Part shown: piece after piece, positions 18,701 to 28,199 of the stretch | Position numbering within the stretch: the first letter of the stretch is position 1 | Layout: the number at the start of each line of letters is the position of its first letter | Source: Membranipora membranacea | Lineage: Eukaryota; Bryozoa; Gymnolaemata; Cheilostomatida; Membraniporidae | Direction of reading: 5' to 3' | DNA: 64,000 nucleotides | Assembly (NCBI GenBank): GCA_914767715.1 | Contig: OU612065.1 | Coordinates: 13,828,001-13,892,000 of the forward strand | Notes under the pieces: generated by a model | Told to the model about the DNA's origin: nothing | What the model saw: only the letters and a program-made list of their open reading frames with translations | Database searches by the model: none | Translations under genes and position numbers: made by a program

Positions 18701-21700
18701 ATGAAGCTATGTTATCCTGATAGTTATATAAGCTAGACTGGTGTAATTTTTATGTCTGACACACCCACACCTTAAAATAGCATTTTAAATACAATGACAT
18801 GGTAAGAATGACACCCATAGCTTTGGTCATCATATGGGTTTTATTTGAACAGTTTATTGAAGACATCTCACTGAACTTTTCGAGTGCCATATGGTTTATA
18901 GTAATGGTTTTCTTATTCCAATTACCAACAATGACATAAATGTTTTTGAAACATATGTGTAACCCGTTCAATATGTCCGATGTATGAGACCCCTTGATGT
19001 GTCCAAGATGGCAGTTAATTACGCCATTTTCTTATGAAAAACGTTCATCCTAAAGGCTGAAATGAGAGAAAAATAATGAGCTTCTGCATTTCTATCAAAA
19101 CAATCAAGTGTTTCAAAGATAACTGAACTGCTTCCTATATTTGTGATCTGACACTTTGAAATTCCCATACCTGGCTGATTTATGTATGTGTAGGCCTATA
19201 TTCCGACCAATATATCCTTACTCTGTGAATATATCAACTGTGCCTCCTTGATGTGTACAAGACAGCAGCCAGTTATGATTATTTACTGTGGAAAAAATTT
19301 AATCATATGACTAAACAGAGAGTAGAATATGAGTGGCTGGAAGACAAACATCAACATCAAACATGACAACTGAATGCGGCAAATATTTCCTATTTTTTTG
19401 CATCTACACTTTGAAATTCCCAGGGGGGTCTTTCAATTAGAAAGAGCGATCCTTTACTAAAGCAAGTTATCACTATCACATCGCTCCAAAATTATCACTC
19501 ACTTGGTCTTTCAATTAGACGAAATCGCTCCGAAATCGCTCACTCAGAATGTATATAGTTCCTTCAAGTGAGTGAGCGATCTTAAAGCGAGAGCCTAGCA
19601 GGTATCACTCACTCAGGGAGTGAGCGATCAGATTGCGATTTTGGCTGTTTCTAATTGAAAGACCCCCCCCCCCCCCCCAGACTGGCTAATTTATGTGATC
19701 CTTGGACAGATTATCTTTTGATATGTGTATTCTGACAAGCTGGAGATAAAATACCTGTTGTGAAGTGTGACCCACTTGATGTGTCTACTGTGTCCCCTTG
19801 ATGTTAGTCAGCTATGTCATTTTGTGATGGGTTACGTTCACCCCTATGACTGAAGTGAGAGAAAATTGAGCAGTTGGAACGCTATCACAAACAATACAAG
19901 TGTTTAATTAAATGACTGAAAGTGGCTACTTTTTCCTTTTCCTTGTCACTTTGAAATTCCGTGACCTGTCTGATTTATGTGATCCTTAGATCCTTGATTT
20001 ATTTTGGACAGGTACAGTAGATTGGTTTCTGACCCAGATTTTCTATGAAGAGTTTTGGAGATTAAACACCTGATGGGAAACCAATGCATGGACAAACAAC
20101 TTGACCTAAATTGTAAACTTGTGAGAATATTTTTATATCTATGGAAAACGCATATATAACCACAACTGGCCCCCTCCCTCCTGCCGGTTTCACATATATT
20201 GCGTACATACAGATACATCTTTTATTACAGACGGGAACACCTCTCTGATGACGACATAAAAACTAACAAAAGTAAACTCGACCACAATAATCTCCACAAA
20301 ACGCTCACGGATGGCCCTGAGGTAAGTGAAATGAGGCATTGCAGTGGAACATTTATAGCTGACTGGTCCTCTATCCAGAGCTAGAAGCATATCTGAATAT
20401 TCTTTGTGAGATTACGTGTTAAGCTCGTTTTTTATTTTAAGCTTCTTCCTAGCTGACATGACATGATTTATAATGGTCATGCTTTGTTGTCCATTTTGAT
20501 CAGTGTGTATCGCATATCGGTTTAAAAGAGATACAACTCAAAAATTCTGTAGTTTAACAATTCTGTGGTAATTCTGTAGTAAAACAATTCTGTAGTTCAA
20601 CAATTCTGTGATTCAACGATTCTGTAGTTCAACAATTCTGTAGTTCAACGATTCTGTAGTTCAACAATTCGGTGACTAAAACAATCTGATTTTGATATTT
20701 TGCGTGGAACTACATTATGATGCAAAGTCTAAGTATCATTTTAGTTTGTAAAATTTATTTGTAGCTCCCAAAGCGAGACTCTTTACCACCGCCAGAACTG
20801 TCTAAAGTGACATGGACAGAGTACTGGACCTCCACCCCTGGTAAAGCTCCCTGTATTGGCAGACAAATCAAATGTAAAAAGTACAACAAATCATTCCAGG
20901 CGGTCGTAGCCATGGTGAGTTAACCTATAATTACAATCCTGGGTAACCAGTTTTTGCATTGTTATCTGGTAAACTGTTGACAAAACTTTCCAATTTCATT
21001 TCCCTGTTTGTGATAACAAGTAATGCCTTGTTTTCCATTTATCGAATTTGCATGTTTTTTTTTATGTCCTTTGATGTGTAAATAGCTATCCATATGCATA
21101 ATTTGATTCTTGTTTCAGAGTCAGGATTTCCCTGTTAGTGTTGAACAGCTGGTCACAGTACTGGAAAGCATCAAACCCTTACGCCATTTCAAGAAACTGA
21201 GAGAGTTCCTGACCTGTAGGCTACCACAGGGATTTCCTGTCAAACTTGGTAAGAAATGAAGATATCACTGTCACCAATTTTTTTACTTTTATAAGCATAA
21301 TGTCCCTGGTAACAATATTTACGCCCAAGGTTATACAGATTTATCATTGATTTGTGGGAAATAGACAATAAATTGCAAAGCAACTAGTGGTAACATTACC
21401 AACAAATCCATCCAGTACAAGCTAACATGTTATCATAATGTTGTTTTTTTCATTTCAGAGATACCTGTGTTCCCGACTGTCACTGCCAAAGTAGCATTTG
21501 AAGATTTTCAGTGGAGGACAGACTTTGATCCAAAGTTCTTCAAAGTTCCGAAAGAGTACAGAGAAGATGCATCTAGGTAAGCCTAATATTACAACTCTTA
21601 AGTGGTCAACTCAGCAAATTTACAATTTCTATGGCCTCAAAACCATGACATTCTCCAACTCTGTTTGGTTCAATTGATATGGAAGGATTAGTCTGGTGTA

Positions 21701-22356
21701 TTTCTGCTTGCATATCGACTCTCAGACACCAGTCTCTCTGCAATGCAATGACACAACGAGTCTATTTATTACTATTTTAATTGTGCGAGTTGGTTACCAT
21801 TTAGTTTGAGAGCTTAAACACAACTGGAATAATCTAGTTGCTATATGCAGTTATAAGATAACCAAACTTGATAGGTGCACATAGGTGAAGTTCACATAGG
21901 TGAAGTACATATTTGGAAGTGCACAAGGGTAAATGTGCTTCAGACACTCATTGACTTTTATAGAGATGGTGGCTGACAGATACAGGCACTAACTTAACAA
22001 GTGATGCTAATGAGCTTGTATGTGTTGTTTGAGTTGACTGCTGCTTCTGGTTATACTCACATTCAACATTAGTTTACCTAAATCTCAAAATGTTAAAACT
22101 CTTATATAGCTCTCCTAATGCTGTTAGGAAATAACGCCCTGGTTATTCATCAAAGACTACCCAAAGCCCAATGCATGTTATAGTAAGGCAGTTACTTATG
22201 ATAGAGTTGCATGTTATAGTCAGGCATAACTTCATCTCAAATAACTGCCTTACTATAACACGCATTGGTCTTTGGGTAGTATTTAACTCATTCCTTGAGT
22301 TAGGGATTACTGGTGAAATGTCTTTATCATTGTTTTGCAGGTTCGCAGGTTTATGA
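12799..22356 (+). CDS. ANKRD13C: Ankyrin repeat domain protein 13C-like
   Basis: Exons: 12799-13030, 13244-13285, 14034-14138, 15305-15436, 15698-15764, 15964-16105, 16843-16974, 18401-18468, 20231-20321, 20765-20914, 21119-21248, 21459-21576, 22341-22356; 1425 bases, 474 aa. An acidic/Ser-rich N-terminus (MDDDVSAASEGQSS) is followed by ankyrin repeats at about 60-130 (GNTALHIAAMRGRK, LNEAISYGD). The rest is the ANKRD13/GPCR-chaperone domain: LKWEFHSWVPLVSRFLPCD, MDTTLVDFKDMRWERGNLSF, FNRAHTGFIFKEDKS, RREHLSDDDI, REFLTCRLPQGFPVKLEIP. The end, YREDASRFAGL, resembles ANKRD13C rather than 13A/B/D, and the ubiquitin-interacting motifs of those paralogues are absent. The mammalian protein works at the ER on receptor biogenesis. 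The last exon has only 16 coding bases. Introns are rich in repeats. Confidence 0.93.
13866..13901. repeat. 36-bp palindrome, copy 1 of a local family
   Basis: Perfect palindrome with arms TATCACAGAGTAAGGATA and no spacer, in ANKRD13C intron 2. The same core recurs at 14648, 16328 and (half only) 19205. Confidence 0.95.
14648..14672. repeat. Short palindrome, centre-shortened family member
   Basis: TCACAGAGTAACGATAACTC TGTG-type sequence in ANKRD13C intron 3. It keeps the CACAGAGT/ACTCTGTG arms of the 13866 palindrome, but the middle is shortened. Confidence 0.8.
16328..16359. repeat. 32-bp palindrome, copy 2 of the local family
   Basis: TCACAGAGTAAAGATA followed by TATCCTTACTCTGTGA, with one mismatched pair, in ANKRD13C intron 6. 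The flanking sequence does not resemble that at 13866, so the shared unit seems to be the palindrome itself. Confidence 0.9.
18991..20010. repeat. Three-copy degenerate tandem repeat in ANKRD13C intron 8
   Basis: Three diverged units of roughly 220-260 bases start near 18991, 19242 and 19785. Each begins with a CCTTGATGTG-like motif, passes an ACAATCAAGTGTTT-like block (clear in the first and third), and ends with CACTTTGAAATTCC then CTGGCTGATTTATG. The second unit is split by the MITE at 19423-19679. No reading frame is shared. Confidence 0.75.
19423..19679. mobile_element. MITE with GGGGGGTCTTTCAATTAGAAA ends
   Basis: Terminal inverted repeats of about 21 bases, GGGGGGTCTTTCAATTAGAA at the left and its complement at the right, where the C run has expanded to about 16. 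The interior carries several inverted GAGTGAGCGATC / GATCGCTCACTC motifs. It is non-autonomous: no ORF. It interrupts unit two of the surrounding tandem repeat. Confidence 0.9.
20540..20672. repeat. 18-bp minisatellite
   Basis: About seven copies of an 18-base unit (ATTCTGTAGTTCAACAAT and one-base variants) in ANKRD13C intron 9. The first copies are more diverged. Confidence 0.9.
22156..22280. mobile_element. 125-bp foldback element in last ANKRD13C intron
   Basis: Ends ACTACCCAAAG and CTTTGGGTAGT are inverted, and the arms run about 40 bases inward (AATGC, GTTATAGTAAGGCAGTT) with few mismatches. A partial second copy of the GCATGTTATAGT motif lies in the loop. It sits only 60 bases upstream of the tiny final exon. 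Confidence 0.9.
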
Positions 22357-23093
22357 CTGAACGAGTTGCATTTTCTGAGATTAGACATCAGAACATATAG
22401 ACAAACAAGTCGCAGTCGTGAGATAGATGGCATTATCCTACCTCGCACGTCATTAGGTGCTGCATCCACAGACGTTATTATTTTGCTAGACGAAAATACC
22501 GCCAGTCACTAATATCCATCATTGTCGCGGTTTACCAGTTACTCAACCAATAGTATCACTTTACTGGCTAGAATGACGATAGATGTTTAAGCTGTAGTGA
22601 AATTAAACATATTGTTGCGCTCATTATGGGTACTGTCACTCATGGGAAGGATTAGGTCTTTTAAAAATTCGAATCGAAAGTCACGATTAAAGATCCCCAG
22701 TAACATTCCATGTTTCTGTCCTTTTATGAGTATCTGTATTAACATATTATGTTCTAGTCATCAGTAAGAATGTCTGTCGGATATTTTATGTGTTTGTCCC
22801 ACTTAGAAATCAAGGTCATGATAAACCACTTGAATATGGTGACTGGTGATAAACTGGTTAGGCATCGGACAAGTAGAATGTTAAAATGCTTGCTCATTTT
22901 GTTTCTTGCTAATATTCCATGTATATTAGATGCAATAAGTTTTCTGTGATCTTTCCAAGTTACAGTTTTATTTATATCATTGCCTGCTTATATTTTAGCA
23001 TTTAGCTTTAGACCAATGTGGGCACTATCAAGTACACAGAGATATCAGATGTTTAACATTTTATTTTTCAGTAAAAAATATACTACAGAAACT
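22357..23093. other. Convergent intergenic spacer ANKRD13C / protease
   Basis: Contains the 3' UTRs of ANKRD13C (+) and of the serine protease (-). Minus-strand AATAAA sites at 23060-23065 and 22968-22973 are good polyadenylation signals for the protease; an ATTAAA at 22602-22607 could serve ANKRD13C. No coding signal seen. Confidence 0.65.
23060..23065 (-). terminator. Poly(A) signal of the serine protease gene
   Basis: AATAAA on the minus strand about 30 bases beyond the TAA stop; a second copy is at 22968-22973. Confidence 0.6.
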
Positions 23094-26000
23094 TTAATAT
23101 GTTGACATAGTTTTATCTATCCAGTCTCTGTAACTAGCCACATTTGTGAACACCGATGGCATATACTTAACAGTGCAAGATTGGGTTCCGTATGAGACAG
23201 CTCCAACAAGGTAAAATACTCCATTCTTCTTACATACAAGAGGACCGCCAGAATCACCCTAGGTGTAAAAATCAGATGGTAATTGACCAATACATTACAC
23301 AAATTTGGAATACAAATACTCGGAAGGATGATCAAGCCCAGCTCCTATACCTTTAAAACTTCATTTCAAACATGCTGATTCACGAAAGTTTTCAGTAAAG
23401 ATATACATAAATTAGTTGTCTCCCTCTTAAAAAGGGTGGATGACTCCTTATTTTGAAGGCAGGAAATACTTGCCGTGGATATAGGGAGGGTGGGATATAG
23501 GCAACTCTTTCTGTGAGGTTCAAGTATTAGAAGCATCATGTATCTTCTGGCCAATACAATACATGTTTCTATTATTACAATCGCTGTAGCAGCTTATGAT
23601 CGTGAACAACAACAACCCTCGATCTAAATGCATGTTACTGGCAGGATGAAGAATAAGGAAGGCTTACATGCCAAACTATGCCAACTTACCATACAAGCAC
23701 CCTTGTATCCATTGCCAAAGCAAACCTTGGTCGAGTCAATCTTATATCCCCACTTGTAGTAACAGGTATTTTGATCGACCAGTGAAGATTTGACCTCCTG
23801 TAATACATTCTTGTCACCACTGGTACCTGTAATACAAGAAAACAGCGTCATTCATGAAATTATACAACCATTCGGTGAATAAAAGTTTTGTAGCTTTTCC
23901 GCTTACTTAGCTATGTTCAATGCTCGGGACATATGGGTTTTGAATTTGACATACCTTGGATATCATTGCTTTCCAAATTTCAGGCTTACAGGGCTTGGGT
24001 AAAAATTTAAGCATTGATATGCATCCACAATCCCGTGTCAAATATCTTAATATGTCAGATTATCAGTTAGTTGGTAGGTACAACCACAACTTAATGGATG
24101 GGGAAAGTGTATGCGAAATCACGACTTACCCTGTGTTTGTCCCCAGCCAGTCACAAAGCACTCAGATGTCTGGTAGAATGTTGACATGTCTGAGGATACT
24201 GGCAGACATGCGGTGTTGATATATTTATCATTCATGTTGACAGGAGTTCTGAGTTTTATCAGAGCAATGTCATTCTTGTTTTGCGAATGAATATACTGAG
24301 GGTGAACAATGAGGTTTTCAATAACAGCGTTGTCTTCACTGCCCTCATCAACATAAAAGCTGTGTTCACCAACTCTCACTTTCATATAGTATGTGCTGCT
24401 AAGTCTGTAAAGTGATATAAAAACAGCGCATCACATTTACCCCATCTTGCGAGTTGTAAATCTGAGTTAACCTGACAAAAACAATTGAGTCTCATTGTAG
24501 GCAACATAGCATCGAATCATCAGTATATCAACACCACACAATATATCTTTTTTGTTTCCCGAAAGCCATATTTTGAAAACATCATTTCTGTCTTCTCATG
24601 GAGTCGTCTCAATATGCAGATAACTCCGGATGACATACATGTGATTTGGTGATTGCACAGGACCTTATCAATGTTGTAAGGACAAACAACCCATTGATTT
24701 ACAACTACACATACCCCTGGAAGCAATGAGCAGCTGAGAGTACCCATTGAGGTGCGATCAGAGTACCACCACAGGTGTGTGAGAAACTCCTTCCATAGTA
24801 TGAGGATGACTCCTTGACAATAGACACCTGCCATGGCCACTCTCCCTTCTCTGCAGCTTGTCCACCAATGATTCGCTTGTTGAGTAGTTTAACTTTTTGT
24901 ACACCACAACCTGAAATATGAAATTATATAAGGCACTTGTCAATTTTCAATGTAGGATAAAGGTAAATAGGCATCCTTCTGATGATAGTTTTGGCTTAGA
25001 TTAATAATGCAAATGGTTTTACCTTGGTTAGCAGTTGTGGGAGGAATGACAGGCTTGCTAGTTGATCTCTCAGTTGCTGACCCAGGGTTAACTGGTGACA
25101 TGGTGACTTTTCCTGGTTTAGTGTTATCAGCCATGCAGCATCTCTCATTCTTGGTTTGCCAGCCTTGACACAGGTACTCATAGCTAGCTCCCATAAGCTG
25201 AAACTGGCCATTTTCACATGTGTAAGCAGTAAAGTCAGCACATGTACCTCCATATCTAGCACAGGCATCTAGAAGAAAAATGATAAATGACAGAAAACTG
25301 TATTTTGAAATACTTATTATCAGTTTACACACCAATCCGTGGAAAACTTAAACTTAATTTAAAGCTCATATTCATATGGTATTATATCTTTATCCATGCA
25401 ATTCTTTGCAAGTTCTTGGATGATCAAAGGATGTATGGAATAGGATAACTGTACAATGGATAGTCTGACATTATAAAATTGATTTATTTTTGATTTTCTT
25501 TGTTTTAATTTCCCTACATGTGGCTAACATGTGTGTATTTTTTTAAAGGGGACAATTCCAGTGCGTAAGATCACACCCAGAGGTTTGTCTAAAATTTCCA
25601 GGAGTCTCAACTAACACTAATATGACATGTCAATATAGAACTGACCTGGTCTAAGGGGTATAACATTTTTTGAATATTATTCCACACTCTTTTGAGAGCT
25701 GTTAGATTGTACGTGGCAAACACATATTCTACATACACACACCAAGTTCTATCCGTCATATAATATGCAACTTGATTGTGTTGGCAATAACATTCATCTA
25801 TTCTTACCAGAAGCGACAGGAGCTGAAGTGACGGGTGCTGAAGTTTTACTCACACAGCAACGCTCATTCTTTGAATACCAGTCTTTGCAAAGAATTTCAC
25901 TTTTATCACCGACAAATTTGAATTCTCCATTACATCTGTACTTGCTTTGATCTAGACATGTCCCCTTGTAATCAGCACATTTTTCTATAAATTGCCAGAT

Positions 26001-27117
26001 AGCACTTTTTTTAGGTTATATGTCTATGCTATGATGTAGACAGCATAGATTACCATGCTTAACTATTGTTATTTTAATATTAATAACATCATTTTAATGA
26101 TGTTATTAAAATTAAATCATCAAAATAATTATTTTAATGATGAAGATTGTTGTCAATAAATATTCAAAAAAATAAAAGTCATTGAGCGGATTTCCTATGG
26201 CAGTCTAACTCTCAAGAAATAATAAGTGGTTGTTATCAAAGGATTGTCTTTACGCACGTAAAGAGAAAAGTAAGATGGCTATATTATCATTACCTTGAGT
26301 TGTTGGAGGTTGTGTTGGTATGATGCTAGGCGGAGTGGTTGTAGGTTGACCGGCATTAGCAATACAACAGACATCCGACGTGCTGGAGCATAGCTGAGTG
26401 AAGCCGTCGCGTGTATAACGTCCACCGTTACACGTTAGTCTACTACTCTGACAAGTTCCACCGAACTTTGTCAAACACACCTCTAGAAAATACAGTGTAA
26501 CCAGTGTCACTCAGAAACATTTTTAGGTGGTGTTACACTCGTGTAAATTTGAAACCTCTATATTGATGGGTGGCCATGGCCATTAGTGTGACAAACGGCA
26601 GAAGCAATGCTATATTATGTATAAAAAACCTAACAAAGATATATTCAGCACGTGTCAAAAGTCAGCAGGTGTTGACCCATCCATGTGGTATGTAAAGCAT
26701 CTTGTCATCACTAGCAGGAAGGCCAAGCTAATAATCCAATCAAGTACAAGGATTAAGTGCGAAGATATGACGTCGTATTTTCTTACCTGAGACACAGCAT
26801 CTTTGGTAAGCACTAGGGCAGATTTGGTTGCCGTAGTTTGATACATAGTGCCTTGAGCATAAGCTATAACTACATGTACCACCATAGCTGGAGCATAGTG
26901 AGCCTAAAATAATACAAAAAAACAGTGATCGCCTGTGAGATAGATGAAATAGGTGCATTGTTACGGCAAGATATAAATTTTGATGAAATTTGTATTTGTA
27001 TATTTTTCAATTAGAGATCATTTTCAGTTATTTGGAAACAAGTACAAGAATAAACTTACTTGTTTGCGAAAGCACAACGGATGTCAGTGACAGCAGAATA
27101 ATTGTAAAAGAAATCAT
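23094..27117 (-). CDS. Secreted chymotrypsin-fold serine protease with four defensin-like modules
   Basis: Complement exons: 27060-27117, 26787-26903, 26294-26482, 25808-25984, 25023-25268, 24715-24910, 24130-24404, 23690-23826, 23094-23258; 1560 bases, 519 aa. Signal peptide [17 protein letters not shown]. Four six-cysteine modules follow (about 22-57, 60-102, 122-163, 182-226), each C-x6/7-C-x4/7-C-x12/15-C-x6/9-CC with a GGTC- or KGTC-type motif; the first fits the canonical beta-defensin spacing. Thr/Pro linkers follow modules two, three and four. The S1-family domain begins at the activation site NKR-IIGG (about 275/276). The catalytic triad is in LSAAHC (His324), NDIAL (Asp373) and GDSGGPL (Ser468). 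The S1-pocket base (position 189) is Gly, so not trypsin-like; chymotrypsin/elastase-like cleavage is inferred. All introns up to the protease domain are phase 1. Likely a defence or digestive zymogen; the role is inference. Confidence 0.88.
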
Positions 27118-28199
27118 CTTCTCCAGAAACAAGTTTCCTGGATTGCTATGGTGGTGACCTGCGGGGCTGCTTGGGATTACAAAACAGACGAAGAGCAAAC
27201 AGGTGCTCTCAGTTATATAATGCTTTGCAGTTCCTGACTCTGTAGCCTGGGCTCCATTAAATATATACGCAATCATTCATAATGGCAAATATGTTGCAGT
27301 GAGTGGGGGGTTGTACATAAAACCAGAGGCCAATGAAGGATCTCAAACAGAGAAGCACCAGTTTATGACTTCAGCATGTACGTTACTGGAGATATAGAAT
27401 CAGCATGGGAAGGAGCACCTGCAGCAACACCGGATATTATAAGCTATCTTACATACAGTGTGTATATGATTGAGATGTCAATGCCACCACCTTTTATATC
27501 ACATATTGACAGGGCAAGACTCACAAAATCATTGAACTCTCGCCATACATAGCTTCAAATATAGACCATAGAGTGTTTACCTGCCTATTGGCATCAGTAG
27601 CTTAAACCTGTAGGGGAAAATCAGTAAAATATAGATTCAAATTTGACCATATTCTATTTTGTCATATACCCGAACTTTATTCATTTTGTAAAAGTAAGTG
27701 TAAATGCTGTCAGTAATAACAGATAATAAACATAAACTGAAAAAATAAACTTCCAACTTCAACCATCAACTAGGGATCTCAATTTTTCAAATTGTAGTAT
27801 ATATGATACATCTAAAAAAAATTATGAGGTAAGGCAAATTCAACTAACTACATTATAAAAAATGTTGAAAATACAATGTCACAATATTGAACCTCGACAG
27901 AAGAAAATATTATGTTATATGTGCTCCAGATAAAAATCTATACAGGGGACAATTCACTTCTAATCCAGACAAAGAATATATAGAGAATTAGTATAAACTG
28001 TAGAAAAACTAATATGCGTAATCTGTTGTAATCCTCAAAGCTGTGATCAAACTTTAAATAGATAGATCAAGTTATACCCGCTGTCTCTGAGAGTGACAAT
28101 GTTATGTTGATACTCGGTGGGGTAGTAAGGTCAGCAGTGATCAGCTCTCTGGTTGATTCCCTGATTACAAAATGCAGTAGCAGCTACTGAGCAACCTAC
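27118..28199. other. Intergenic spacer, protease 5' side and ASAP 3' side
   Basis: Both neighbours are on the minus strand. It holds the protease promoter (near 27.2 kb) and the ASAP 3' UTR. No coding region, tRNA or clear repeat seen. Confidence 0.5.
27213..27219 (-). promoter_or_regulatory. Candidate TATA box of the protease gene
   Basis: TATATAA on the minus strand about 96 bases upstream of the ATG, which would place transcription start near 27185. Position and sequence fit a core promoter, but there is no other support. Confidence 0.4.

Noticed and set aside
22143-22469. 108-codon minus-strand ORF
   Set aside because: Covers the foldback element and a 3' UTR; the repeated CLTIT peptide comes from the inverted repeat.
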